The notes beneath the pieces are model-generated. The model was not told where the DNA came from. It did not search any database and worked only from the letters and a program-made list of their open reading frames with translations. 64,000 bases of DNA from Burkholderia sp. HI2500 (GTDB lineage Bacteria > Pseudomonadota > Gammaproteobacteria > Burkholderiales > Burkholderiaceae). The stretch spans positions 1,426,001 through 1,490,000 of the forward strand of contig NZ_NKFL01000004.1 of the NCBI RefSeq assembly GCF_002223055.1, read 5' to 3'. The position numbers and the translations under genes were made by a program. Shown one piece after another: positions 19,771-27,701 of this stretch; position 1 is the stretch's first letter; every line of letters begins with the position of its first letter.

Positions 19771-19845
19771 GCGGTGCTCGTCACGCACAACAGCCGCGAG
19801 TTCGGTCGTGTCGCCGGGTTGTCGCTCGAAGACTGGGCGGCGTGA
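19771..19845 (+). pseudogene. VapC (PIN-domain toxin) C-terminal remnant
   Basis: Right after orbL, and in the same frame, the sequence reads AVLVTHNSREFGRVAGLSLEDWAA then stop. This is the characteristic end of a VapC PIN-domain ribonuclease (L-V-T-H-N-x-R-E-F-x-R-V-x-G-L). Nothing upstream encodes the rest of the domain or a VapB antitoxin, so this is a decayed leftover of an old toxin-antitoxin locus. It borders an AbiEi/AbiEii-like operon, suggesting repeated use of this site by small accessory modules. Too short for any function. Confidence 0.75.
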
Positions 19846-19893
19846 GCGCCGTTCGGGATCTGTTCGATCGCTCGGCTGTTGCGCATCGGCGCG

Positions 19894-20799
19894 TCAAGCG
19901 CGCGACGCGGGTTCATCTGCGAGAAAGGCGTTGCGGAATGCGTCGAGATACCGGTCGGCGTCATCGCTGAATTCACCGGGTAACAGCGCAAAGGCACGTG
20001 CCAGCAGATCCTGGCCGAGCACGGCATAAGTTGCTTCGTCCGACAACAGCGCACGGATCGCGTCACGCGTTTGCGGCGAAGCGATGCGTTTCGCCTCTCG
20101 CGCGAGCAGCGCGGCAGCGGCGAGTCCCGGCTGGAACGCGTGGATCTCGAGCAGGTCCGGCGCGGCATCCCAGATACGTTCGCGATTGCCCGCGTCGTGA
20201 AAATTCCGCAGCAGGAACAGCAGGTCGTACGCATCGCTGTTCTGGCGCGCACGCCGGTCCTTCCAGGCGAGCAGCTTCAGCAGCGCCAGTGCCGGCAGGC
20301 TGGCCACCGGTACCACGGTGCGCGCATCGATCGACACAGGCTGTGCGGTGTCCACGGCTTCCTGAAACCCGAGCACGTTCAGCACGAATTCACCGTCGGG
20401 CGGCCATGCGATTTCGCCCGGAGGCGTTTCGAGCGGCCCGAACGGCACGAGATCCAGCTCCGTGCGAAAACCGTGCGCGCCGCTGTCGAACAGCAGTTTC
20501 TGCTGCTGTTTCGGTGCGCGCGTGAACTGCCCGGTCGCGACAAGTGCCTCGACGAGTTGCGCGTGAAACGGCCAGCTCACCGCGCACACTGCGACGTCGA
20601 CATCTCGCGTCGCGCGCACCGGCCGGATGCCGTGCACGTGCCACATCAGGATGTCGCGCGCGGTGGCGCCGGCGACCACGAACGCCGTGTCGAGGCGCGC
20701 GCAGGCCGAGCCGACGGCCTGCAGCAACGCGACCGCCGCGGGCTCCAGCGGCCGGCGTGCGTCGACCTCAAGCGGGCGGTTGGGCGAGGTATCGGTCAT
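19894..20799 (-). CDS. AbiEii-like nucleotidyltransferase
   Basis: Predicted nucleotidyltransferase of the AbiEii (type IV toxin-like) superfamily, 301 residues. The fold signature is seen in AGATARDILMW (residues 44-54) and RATRDVDVAV (62-71, the D-x-D metal site), followed by ELDLVPFG (about 113-120), which may supply the third acidic residue. A C-terminal KLLAWKDRRARQNSDAYDLLFLLR block resembles the conserved K...D..D.YDL end motif of AbiEii-type enzymes. Its ATG lies 32 bases inside the 3' end of the upstream AbiEi-like gene, so the pair is one operon. AbiEii enzymes add nucleotides to tRNA or other acceptors and can stop growth on phage infection; whether this one is toxic is unknown. 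No known antitoxin other than its partner is nearby. Confidence 0.8.
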   Translation of the reverse strand: MTDTSPNRPLEVDARRPLEPAAVALLQAVGSACARLDTAFVVAGATARDILMWHVHGIRPVRATRDVDVAVCAVSWPFHAQLVEALVATGQFTRAPKQQQKLLFDSGAHGFRTELDLVPFGPLETPPGEIAWPPDGEFVLNVLGFQEAVDTAQPVSIDARTVVPVASLPALALLKLLAWKDRRARQNSDAYDLLFLLRNFHDAGNRERIWDAAPDLLEIHAFQPGLAAAALLAREAKRIASPQTRDAIRALLSDEATYAVLGQDLLARAFALLPGEFSDDADRYLDAFRNAFLADEPASRA

Positions 20800-21838
20800 G
20801 GATGCGATCGGCGATGGAAAGATTGCGGCTGTCGCCGGACGCGACGAGATCCGCGTAGATCAGCAGCGGCGGTACGACCGGTACTTCCTGCTCGCGCCAG
20901 GCAAGCTCCGCGGACCGCGGCCAGAACGCTTCGACGATCTCGACATCGCCGCGCTCGTCCGGACGCAGGCGGCCCTGAAGCAGCAGCCGGTTCGACGCGG
21001 TGCCGTGCGTATAGACGGTGATCGAGGCGGGTTTCAGGCCGTGCGTCAGCAGGTCGGCTGCCGGCTCGCCGCCGAATCGCGCATCGAATGCCGCGAAATC
21101 TACGCCGCGCCACCAGTCGGGCGCGAGGCTGGCAAACCGGCGGCTCGGCAGTTTCGCGCGCAAGCGGCTCGGATAGAGCGCGACCCATTCGTGCACGAAG
21201 CGCGGCCAGTCGGGCATCAGGCGCTCGCCGTTGCGGCGTTGCCCGACGAGGCCACGCGCGATCAGGTCGTCCATCGCGAGATTGACCGTACCGAGTGCGA
21301 CGTCCGATGCAGCGGCGATCGCCCGATACGGTTGCGCGACCAGGCCCGGCTGTGTCGCGAGTGCGAACATCACGGCCAGCCCCTTCGGCGTCGTCGCGCG
21401 CGACGCCTGTCGGCGCGGTGTGCGTGCGGGCTTCGGCCGGCCCGCGATCATCACGGTCGCCTCCGGTTCGATCAGGCATGCGTTGCCGGCGGTATCGAGA
21501 AACGGGATGCCCTGGTCGGTCAGGCCGGCGGCCAGTTCCGCCGAAAGATACGGTGCGACCAGCATCAGCGGCCGTTCGCCGGGCGCTGCGGTGTCGCCGC
21601 GGCGGCGCAATTCCGCGAGTGCGCCCGCCAGCGATTCGACGCGCAGGCTGATGACGACCGGCATCTCGAATGCCTGCCCGGCAACGTCGAAGCGGATCAT
21701 GGCGTCGGCGCGCGCCTCGTAGGCGGCCGGCACACGCACGGGCCGGGCACGAAAGCGCCGGGTCGCGCTTTCGAACGCGGCGCAGGCTTCGTCGAGCACG
21801 TGCTGTTCCGACACGGAGAGGGAAGTGTTCACGGGCAT
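20768..21838 (-). CDS. AbiEi-like antitoxin/transcriptional regulator
   Basis: First gene of the pair, 356 residues. The C-terminal half looks like AbiEi-type antitoxins: a winged-helix segment (TPKGLAVMFALATQPGLVAQPYRAIAAASDVALGTVN at about residues 167-203, then DDLIARGLVGQRR), followed by a segment with GLKPASITVYTHG and VPPLLIYADLVASGDSRN. The N-terminal ~130 residues (LMLVAPYLSAELAAGLTDQGIPFLDTAGNACL) form a nuclease-like or sensory extension seen in many proteobacterial members. Start set at 21838 because the longer frame to 22069 runs through the palindromic promoter. It probably represses its own promoter through the nested inverted repeat at 21851-21909 and neutralises the nucleotidyltransferase; both roles are inferred from the family. 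Confidence 0.75.
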   Translation of the reverse strand: MPVNTSLSVSEQHVLDEACAAFESATRRFRARPVRVPAAYEARADAMIRFDVAGQAFEMPVVISLRVESLAGALAELRRRGDTAAPGERPLMLVAPYLSAELAAGLTDQGIPFLDTAGNACLIEPEATVMIAGRPKPARTPRRQASRATTPKGLAVMFALATQPGLVAQPYRAIAAASDVALGTVNLAMDDLIARGLVGQRRNGERLMPDWPRFVHEWVALYPSRLRAKLPSRRFASLAPDWWRGVDFAAFDARFGGEPAADLLTHGLKPASITVYTHGTASNRLLLQGRLRPDERGDVEIVEAFWPRSAELAWREQEVPVVPPLLIYADLVASGDSRNLSIADRIHDRYLAQPPA

Positions 21839-21850
21839 CAAAGGGAATCG

Positions 21851-21909
21851 CTTGTTCACCTTTTTATCAGCGTACACAAAAAATGTACAAGCGTCAAAAA
21901 GTGAACAAG
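21851..21909 (-). promoter_or_regulatory. Nested inverted-repeat operator of the AbiEi/AbiEii-like operon
   Basis: Outer arms CTTGTTCAC (21851-21859) and GTGAACAAG (21901-21909) are perfect complements. Inside lie GTACA (21872-21876) and TGTAC (21884-21888). On the minus strand a TTGACG hexamer, a 17-base gap and TACGCT form a plausible promoter within the repeats. The A/T-rich tract contrasts with the GC-rich surroundings. Characterised AbiEi antitoxins bind paired inverted repeats in their promoters, so autoregulation is the simplest reading. The 270 bases up to the M20 gene hold nothing else recognisable. Confidence 0.65.
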
Positions 21910-22179
21910 AATTCCCAAGATATTGATGTATCGGAACTATTTTTTGATTCTGAACGATAGTCACCGGGGCCCTCATGCGCAAGAAATCGATGGGTGGCAC
22001 ACAGTTTTGCGCGTTCGGCTTCCGCGCGGCAGTCGTCCGGACGGCCGGCTTGCGCGTGCCGCGCATCATGCCGAATATGGCAACTGCCGGTTGCTACCGC
22101 GACGACTTTCCATCTGCCCGGTTGCCGTCGAACCCACTATCCTTGCCTGCATATTTCCCACAGGACAGGAGACGACACC

Positions 22180-23343
22180 GTGACGCACAGCGTGATTCCC
22201 GCAAGCCTCGCCGACGAAATGATCGAGATCCGGCACCGCATCCACGCCCACCCCGAGCTCGGTTTCGAGGAATTCGCGACGAGCGACCTCGTCGCGGAGC
22301 AACTGCAGTCGTGGGGCTACACGGTGCATCGCGGGCTGGGCGGCACGGGCGTCGTCGCGCAGTTGAAGGTCGGCAGCGGCGCCCAGCGTCTCGGCCTGCG
22401 CGCCGACATGGACGCACTGCCGATCCACGAGGCCACGGGCCTGCCGTACGAGAGCAGGATCGCCGGCAAGATGCACGCATGCGGCCACGACGGCCACACG
22501 GCGATGCTGCTCGCGGCCGCGAAGCATCTGGCGCGCGAGCGCCGTTTCTCCGGCACGCTGAACCTGATTTTCCAGCCGGCCGAGGAAGGGCTCGGCGGCG
22601 CGAAGAAGATGCTCGACGAAGGGCTGTTCGAGCTATTCCCGTGCGACGCGATCTTCGCGATGCACAACATGCCCGGTTTCCCGACGGGCAAGTTCGGCTT
22701 CCTGCCGGGGTCGTTCATGGCGTCGTCGGATACGGTGATCGTCGACGTGCAGGGCCGGGGCGGCCACGGCGCGGTGCCGCACAAGGCGGTCGATTCGGTG
22801 GTCGTCTGCGCGCAGATCGTCATTGCGCTGCAGACGATCGTGTCGCGCAACGTGTCGCCGCTCGACATGGCGATCGTCACGGTCGGCGCGATCCACGCGG
22901 GCGAAGCGCCGAACGTGATTCCCGATCGCGCGCAGATGCGCCTGTCGGTGCGCGCGCTGAAGCCGGAGGTGCGCGACCTGCTCGAGACGCGCATCAAGGA
23001 AGTCGTGCATGCGCAGGCGGCCGTGTTCGGCGCGACCGCGACGATCGACTACCAGCGCCGCTACCCGGTGCTCGTCAACGATGCGGAAATGACCGCGTTC
23101 GCGCGCAACGTCGCCCGCGAGTGGGTGGGCGATGCGAACCTGATCGACGGGATGGTGCCGCTCACCGGCAGCGAGGATTTCGCGTTCCTGCTCGAGAAGC
23201 GGCCGGGCTGCTACCTGATCATCGGTAACGGCGACGGGGAGGGCGGCTGCATGGTGCACAACCCCGGCTACGACTTCAACGACGCGGCGCTACCGACTGG
23301 CGCGTCGTACTGGGTGAAGCTGGCGGAGACGTTCCTGGTGTGA
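22180..23343 (+). CDS. M20 family amidohydrolase (hippurate hydrolase-like)
   Basis: Cytoplasmic metal-dependent amidohydrolase of the M20D group, 387 residues, cleaving N-acyl amino acids such as hippurate; the substrate is not determined by sequence. Visible motifs: HRIHAHPELGFEE (residues 16-28), GLRADMDALPIHE, the Cys-His metal ligands in MHACGHDGHTAML (about residues 98-110), FQPAEEGLGG with the catalytic Glu, and TGSEDFAFLLE near the C-terminus. Start taken as GTG at 22180 because AGGAG lies eight bases upstream. An in-frame ATG at 21994 would add 62 residues with no similarity to the family. Divergent from the AbiEi-like operon and monocistronic. Confidence 0.88.
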   Translation: MTHSVIPASLADEMIEIRHRIHAHPELGFEEFATSDLVAEQLQSWGYTVHRGLGGTGVVAQLKVGSGAQRLGLRADMDALPIHEATGLPYESRIAGKMHACGHDGHTAMLLAAAKHLARERRFSGTLNLIFQPAEEGLGGAKKMLDEGLFELFPCDAIFAMHNMPGFPTGKFGFLPGSFMASSDTVIVDVQGRGGHGAVPHKAVDSVVVCAQIVIALQTIVSRNVSPLDMAIVTVGAIHAGEAPNVIPDRAQMRLSVRALKPEVRDLLETRIKEVVHAQAAVFGATATIDYQRRYPVLVNDAEMTAFARNVAREWVGDANLIDGMVPLTGSEDFAFLLEKRPGCYLIIGNGDGEGGCMVHNPGYDFNDAALPTGASYWVKLAETFLV

Positions 23344-23412
23344 TCAGGGAACGGCACAGGCGGCGCGAGGCTGGACTTCGGCAACGTTGCCGCAGCGGCC
23401 GAGCGCCTGAAG

Positions 23413-23433
23413 TACCAAACTTTGGTATATGAT
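23413..23433 (+). promoter_or_regulatory. parDE operator overlapping the -10 box
   Basis: A perfect palindrome with arms TACCAAA (23413-23419) and TTTGGTA (23421-23427) around a single central C. It abuts a TATGAT -10 element (23428-23433), 26 bases upstream of the parD ATG. A strong ribosome binding site (AGGAGGTGA, 23450-23458) follows. This layout fits autorepression by ParD or the ParDE complex. Confidence 0.65.
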
Positions 23434-23459
23434 GGCCGCATTGAAACAGGAGGTGACTC

Positions 23460-23705
23460 ATGTCGCGAAACACATCCGTTTCCCTGGGCGACCACTTTGC
23501 CGAATTCGTCGACGCTCAAGTCCAGTCGGGACGATACAGTTCCGCGAGCGATGTCGTACGAGCTGGCTTGCGACTTCTCGAATCACATGAAACGCAGGTG
23601 CGCGCATTGCAGGAAGCGTTGAAGGCTGGTGAGGCATCGGGAACACCCCAACCATTCGACAACGAGGCCTTCCTGGCCCGGATGCGGGCGACGCATGGCG
23701 GTTAA
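23460..23705 (+). CDS. parD: ParD-like antitoxin
   Basis: 81-residue antitoxin of the ParD/CopG ribbon-helix-helix family. The N-terminal half (MSRNTSVSLGDHFAEFVDAQV, then SGRYSSASDVVRAGLRLLE at about residues 23-41) is the DNA-binding and dimerisation unit. The C-terminal ~35 residues (QEALKAGEASGTPQPFDNEAFLARMRA) are the flexible part that wraps the toxin. Overlaps parE by 11 bases. Usual length for the family and intact, so the module is likely functional and autoregulated through the palindrome upstream. Confidence 0.92.
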   Translation: MSRNTSVSLGDHFAEFVDAQVQSGRYSSASDVVRAGLRLLESHETQVRALQEALKAGEASGTPQPFDNEAFLARMRATHGG

Positions 23706-23994
23706 AGGCAGACAGCTTCAGCTCACACCGCTGGCCGAACTCGATCTCGAAGACATTTGGCGCTATACCGTCGGGCGTTGGTCACTCAAGCAAGCCGACC
23801 TTTACCATCGCGATCTGATCGGAACCATGGAAGCGCTGGCGCGCGGTGAAAAGGTCGGCCGGACTTGCATTGTTCGCGATGGATATTTCCGGTACGCCGT
23901 GGGCTCCCACGTCGTGTTCTATCGTGAAACGGAATACACGATCGATGTGATTCGGGTCCTGCATCAACGCATGGACATCGAACAACATTTGTAA
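23695..23994 (+). CDS. parE: ParE-like toxin (RelE/ParE superfamily)
   Basis: 99-residue toxin of the RelE/ParE superfamily. Recognisable elements are LTPLAELDLEDIWRYTVGRWS (residues 10-30), YHRDLIGTMEALARGEKVGRT, FRYAVGSHVVFYRE and the C-terminal IDVIRVLHQRMDIEQHL. The VIRVLHxRMD signature is typical of ParE toxins, which poison DNA gyrase; gyrase targeting is assumed from the family. Start set at 23695 inside parD, giving translational coupling. The toxin frame is intact. Confidence 0.92.
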   Translation: MAVKGRQLQLTPLAELDLEDIWRYTVGRWSLKQADLYHRDLIGTMEALARGEKVGRTCIVRDGYFRYAVGSHVVFYRETEYTIDVIRVLHQRMDIEQHL

Positions 23995-24064
23995 TCGCAC
24001 AAGGCAGGCGTGTGATCGTTGCGACGGGGCATGCAATCCCGGTATGACTCGTGCGATCCCGAAT

Positions 24065-25369
24065 CTAGAACGCTTCCCCGCTGAACAACGCCACGACCGC
24101 ATCCGGATTCGACGGCCAGTACATGTGCATGTACGTCGCGACGATCGCATCGCGACAATAGACGGCTTCGCCGTAGCCCGGCGCGCCATCGGGACGCGCG
24201 GCATGCGCGACCGGTTCCAGCGGCGTCGCGAGCCGCGAATAATGGAACGTATGCCCCCGCATCGTCCCGCTGCGCGTGTCGAGCTGCTGCATGCCGAGCG
24301 CCGCGAACCGGCGCTGCATCGTCGCGTGACCCGGCAACAGCCCAAGCATCGGCGTCGTCACGCCGTCCACATCGGTCAGCGATTCACACAGATACACCAT
24401 CCCCCCGCATTCCGCGACGATCGGCCGGCCGGCCGCTGCGTGCGCACGAATCGACCGCGCGGTCGCGGCATTCGCCGCGAGTGCCGCCGCATGCAATTCC
24501 GGATAGCCGCCCGGCAGGAACAGTGCGTCGCAGTCGTCCGGCACGGGTTCGTCGGCGAGCGGCGAAAAGAATCGCACCTGCGCACCGAGCGTGTCGAGCA
24601 ACGCGAGATTCGCCGGATAAGTGAACGAAAAAGCCGCATCGCGCGCCACCGCGATCCGCTTGCCGGCGAGCGCACGTGGCAGCGGCGCCGTGGCGTCCGG
24701 TTCCGCGAACGCCACAGCCGGCGGCAACTCGGCAAGCGCCGTTTGCGCGAGCACGTCGGCCGCGCGATCGAGCCGCGCGTCGAGATCGTCGATGTCGCCC
24801 GGCTGATGCAGGCCGAGATGCCGCTCCGGCAGCGCGATGCCCGCATCGGCCGGCACGTGCCCGAGCCAGCGCAAGTCGTCGGGCAGCGCCTGTTGCAGCA
24901 GTTCCGCATGCCGGGCCGACCCGACGCGATTCGCCAGCACGCCGTGAAACGGCAGCCCCGGCCGGAACCGCGCGAGCCCGAACGCGATCGCCGCGAAGGT
25001 CTGCGCCATCGACTTCGCCGAAATCACCGCGACGACCGGCACGCCGAACGCGGCCGCGAGGTCGGCGCTGCTCGGCGTGCCGTCGAACAGCCCCATCACG
25101 CCTTCGATCAGGATCAGGTCCGCGTCGCGCGCGGCGTCGGCCAGCAGCGCGCGGCAGCCGGCCTCGCCGACCATCCCGAGGTCGAGCGCATGCACGGGCG
25201 CGCCGCTCGCGCGCGCCAGCAGCATCGGATCGAGAAAATCGGGCCCGGTCTTGAACACGCGCACGCGCCGGCCGAGCCGGCGGTGCAGCCGCGCGAGGCC
25301 GGCCGTCACCGACGTCTTGCCCTGGCCCGACGCGGGCGCACTGACGAACAACGCGGGGCAGGCGGGCAT
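24065..25369 (-). CDS. cobB: Cobyrinic acid a,c-diamide synthase CobB
   Basis: ATP- and glutamine-dependent amidase that turns hydrogenobyrinic (or cobyrinic) acid into its a,c-diamide, 434 residues. The N-terminal half is a dethiobiotin-synthetase-like ATPase with P-loop SAPASGQGKTSVTAGL (residues 8-23) and LILIEGVMGLFDG. The C-terminal half is a class I glutamine amidotransferase domain with FLPGGYPELH, the nucleophile Cys in IVAECGGMVYL (near residue 330) and a histidine-containing ATYMHMYW segment near the end. Start set at the ATG just inside the cobO 3' end (three bases from the cobO stop). Last gene of the cobA-cobE-cobO-cobB operon. Confidence 0.95.
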   Translation of the reverse strand: MPACPALFVSAPASGQGKTSVTAGLARLHRRLGRRVRVFKTGPDFLDPMLLARASGAPVHALDLGMVGEAGCRALLADAARDADLILIEGVMGLFDGTPSSADLAAAFGVPVVAVISAKSMAQTFAAIAFGLARFRPGLPFHGVLANRVGSARHAELLQQALPDDLRWLGHVPADAGIALPERHLGLHQPGDIDDLDARLDRAADVLAQTALAELPPAVAFAEPDATAPLPRALAGKRIAVARDAAFSFTYPANLALLDTLGAQVRFFSPLADEPVPDDCDALFLPGGYPELHAAALAANAATARSIRAHAAAGRPIVAECGGMVYLCESLTDVDGVTTPMLGLLPGHATMQRRFAALGMQQLDTRSGTMRGHTFHYSRLATPLEPVAHAARPDGAPGYGEAVYCRDAIVATYMHMYWPSNPDAVVALFSGEAF

Positions 25370-25371
25370 GC

Positions 25372-25974
25372 TCAGAACTCCACGCCGCGCTGCGCCTTCA
25401 CGCCTTGCTCCTTGTACGGATGCTTGACGAGCCGCATTTCGGTAACGAGGTCGGCCGCGTCGATCAGCGCATCGGGCGCATGCCGCCCGGTCACGACGAC
25501 GTGCACCGACTCGGGCCGCGCAGTCAGCGTCGCGAGCACTTCGTCGAGCGGCAGGTATTCGTACTTCAGCACCGTGTTCAGCTCGTCGAGGATCACCATT
25601 CGGTAATCGCCGCTCTCGATCATCCGGCGCGCCTCGTCCCAGCCCTTGCGCGCGGTCGCGATGTCGGCGTCGCGGTTCTGCGTGTTCCACGTATAGCCGT
25701 CGCCCATCGTCACGAAGTCGCATTCGGCCACCGCGCCGAGGAAGTCGCGCTCGGACGTGTGCAGCGCGCCCTTGATGAACTGCACGACACCGAGCCGCAT
25801 GCCGTGGCCGAGCACGCGCACGGCCATGCCGAACGCGGCCGTGCTCTTGCCCTTGCCGTTGCCGGTGTTGACGATCAGCAGGCCCTTTTCGTTGACGGCG
25901 GCGGCCTGCTTCTTCTCGTGGCCGGCACGGCGGCGTTCGGTCATCCGTTGATGGGATTCAGCGTCGGTTTTCAT
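25372..25974 (-). CDS. cobO: Corrinoid adenosyltransferase CobO (BtuR/CobA type)
   Basis: ATP:co(I)rrinoid adenosyltransferase, 200 residues, which attaches the 5'-deoxyadenosyl group to cobalt. The nucleotide-binding loop is LIVNTGNGKGKSTAAFGMA (residues 33-51). Further family blocks are VQFIKGA, TWNTQNRDADI, VILDELNTVLKYEYL and VVTGRHAPDALIDAADLVTEM, and it ends in KAQRGVEF. Sits between cobE and cobB. Family length and all motifs intact. Confidence 0.96.
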   Translation of the reverse strand: MKTDAESHQRMTERRRAGHEKKQAAAVNEKGLLIVNTGNGKGKSTAAFGMAVRVLGHGMRLGVVQFIKGALHTSERDFLGAVAECDFVTMGDGYTWNTQNRDADIATARKGWDEARRMIESGDYRMVILDELNTVLKYEYLPLDEVLATLTARPESVHVVVTGRHAPDALIDAADLVTEMRLVKHPYKEQGVKAQRGVEF

Positions 25975-26011
25975 CGGATTCGTCCTGTCGAAAGAAAGCG
26001 AAACAAAAGGT

Positions 26012-26389
26012 TCAGAGCGGGCCGGCGAGTGCGACCGTCACGCCGTCCCGGATGGATTTGGGGCCCAGCAGCCGGCCGCGCGGCGCCGCGAGCTGCGCGC
26101 ACGGCTCGGCCACGCCCGCGACGCCGAAGCGGGCGAGCGCGGCAGCCGACGGGCCGCTCGCGGCCAGTTCCGGGCGGCTCGCGAGTTGCGCCACGTCAAA
26201 CGCGACGAGCGGCCAGCCGCGTCGCGCGCAGAGCGTGCGCAGCGCGCGGGCACACGCCTTGTCGGCGAGCGTGGCCACGAGCGCGGGTTCGGCGGCCGGG
26301 TACGGCATCAGCGCCGCGCGGATCGCGGCATCGAGTTGCGCGGCCGTCACGCCCGCACGAAAACCGATGCCGAGTGCGACACGCATCAT
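26012..26389 (-). CDS. cobE: Cobalamin biosynthesis protein CobE (CbiG C-terminal domain)
   Basis: 125-residue stand-alone version of the CbiG C-terminal domain, known as CobE in aerobic cobalamin pathways. Seen blocks: VALGIGFRAGVTAAQLDAAI at the start, VATLADKACARALRTLC, LVAFDVAQLASRPEL and GRLLGPKSIRDGVTVALAGPL. The exact step it supports is not settled in the family. The start overlaps the cobA stop (ATGA). Oddly, a second CbiG-type region exists in this window fused to CobJ, so the two may be partly redundant or divide the task. Confidence 0.85.
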   Translation of the reverse strand: MMRVALGIGFRAGVTAAQLDAAIRAALMPYPAAEPALVATLADKACARALRTLCARRGWPLVAFDVAQLASRPELAASGPSAAALARFGVAGVAEPCAQLAAPRGRLLGPKSIRDGVTVALAGPL

Positions 26390-27135
26390 GCGCCGCTGCC
26401 GAGCGCGGCCCGTACCGCGGGGTCGTCGGCGAACGCCGCGACGCGGCCGATCACGATGATCGCCGGCGAACCGATGCCGGTCGTGCCGATGCGTTCGACG
26501 AGCGTGTCGAGTGTCGCGAGCACGTGGCGTTGTTCGGCGCGCGTCGCATGCTCGATCGCCGCGCACGGCGTCGCGCCGGGCAGGCCGCCATCGCGCAGCG
26601 CGGTGGCAATCGCGTCGAGCCGGCGGATGCCCATGTAGATGACGATCGTCATGCGCGTGGCCGCGAGCGCGCGCCAGTCGGGTTCGTCGGCACCCGCGCC
26701 GTGGCCCGTGACGAAGATCACGCCCTGCGCGTCGCCGCGCTGCGTGACCGGGATGCCGATTGCGGCCGGCGCGGCGATGCCCGCGGTGACGCCGTTCACG
26801 ACCTCGACCGGGAATCCCGCCGCGCCGAGCGCGGCCAGCTCCTCGCCGCCGCGGCCGAACACGAACGGATCGCCGCCCTTGAGCCGCGCGACGCTGCGCC
26901 CCGCGCGCAGATGCGCGAGCATCGCGGCGACGATCGTCTCCTGCGGCGTCGACGCATGACCGCCGCGCTTGCCGACGTGCTCGATGTGCGCATCGGCGCG
27001 CGCATGGCGCAGCACGTCGGGATTCACGAGATCGTCGACGAGCAGCACGTCCGCCGCGCCGATCGCGTGGACGGCCTTGAGCGTCAGCAGGTCGGCGTCG
27101 CCGGGGCCGGCGCCGACGAGCCAGGCGCGGCTCAT
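26386..27135 (-). CDS. cobA: Uroporphyrinogen-III C-methyltransferase CobA
   Basis: SAM-dependent methyltransferase making precorrin-2 from uroporphyrinogen III, the branch point from heme to cobalamin. 249 residues. Motifs: VGAGPGDADLLTLKA (residues 7-21), RLKGGDPFVFGRGGEEL, VVNGVTAGIAAPAAIGIPVTQRG and the late IGSPAIIVIGRV. It lacks the CysG dehydrogenase and chelatase domains, so it is the single-function form. Start at 27135 chosen because it yields the family N-terminus (MSRAWLVGAGPGDADLL); the frame extends further to 27270 with unrelated sequence. First gene after the minus-strand riboswitch, about 165 bases of leader downstream of it. Confidence 0.93.
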   Translation of the reverse strand: MSRAWLVGAGPGDADLLTLKAVHAIGAADVLLVDDLVNPDVLRHARADAHIEHVGKRGGHASTPQETIVAAMLAHLRAGRSVARLKGGDPFVFGRGGEELAALGAAGFPVEVVNGVTAGIAAPAAIGIPVTQRGDAQGVIFVTGHGAGADEPDWRALAATRMTIVIYMGIRRLDAIATALRDGGLPGATPCAAIEHATRAEQRHVLATLDTLVERIGTTGIGSPAIIVIGRVAAFADDPAVRAALGSGA

Positions 27136-27309
27136 CGGGCGCGGCACGGCGCGCGCCGTGTCGTCACAGTGGAAAAGGGCAGGCGGGCGGCACGGCGGCG
27201 GCCAGCGGACAGGTAAGCCATGACGGATCGAACGAAGCCCGCGCGGACGCGGGCGGAAAGCGCACCTCATCCGTCCCCCGCGGATCGGGCGTTCGGCAAG
27301 CGTCGGGCT

Positions 27310-27498
27310 CGCCCCTTGCGTCGGCCGGTATCCGGGCTGGCCGCTTGCCAGGCCGCAGCCTTCCCGCCCGGCTGACGGGCAGTGGCATCGTGGGCGGCCT
27401 GGGCGCGTGCGCGGGGAAGCGCGTCGCGCGGGCGGCGTACCGTTGCGGGGACAGCACAGGCCGGGCGGGGGGCCGCCTCCTGTTTCCCGTTTAACTGC
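27310..27498 (-). promoter_or_regulatory. Cobalamin riboswitch upstream of cobA operon
   Basis: On the minus strand the order is GCAGTTAAACGGGAAACAGG (27498-27479), a conserved core containing CTGTGCTGTCCCCGCAACGGTA, the CCACTG...GGGAAGG block, and a B12-box-like GCCCGGATACCGGCC ending near 27323. This is the standard layout of the adenosylcobalamin riboswitch, which represses the operon when B12 is plentiful. The transcript start is probably near a TATCGT element (27542-27537, minus strand). Confidence 0.9.
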
Positions 27499-27701
27499 AC
27501 GCGCGGAATGCGCATGCGGGCACCGAACGCGGCGCTACGATAGCACAGCGACTCCCCCGCGCGAACCGCCGCGCACGGCTTCCGGCCACACGCGGCGGCC
27601 ATCCGGAACCGGGCCCGGCGGCCCGCTCCGCCTTGACGCTCCCCGCACCGCCGCCTACACTCGCACGCGTTTTGGTGCTCGCGCGCGCCGCTCCGGTGCG
27701 C
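27499..27701. promoter_or_regulatory. Divergent promoter region between two riboswitches
   Basis: About 200 non-coding bases separate the two riboswitch 5' ends. For the plus operon a TTGACG (27633-27638), a 17-base gap and TACACT (27656-27661) make a good sigma-70-type promoter. For the minus operon the best match is TATCGT (27542-27537) with a weak TTCGCG at the right distance. No open reading frame with coding character is visible. Confidence 0.55.

Noticed and set aside
21839..22069. Longer start for the AbiEi-like regulator
   Set aside because: It would translate through the palindromic promoter, and the extra residues are basic and unlike the family.
21994..22179. Longer ATG start for the M20 amidohydrolase
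   Set aside because: 62 extra residues without similarity; GTG at 22180 has a well-placed AGGAG.
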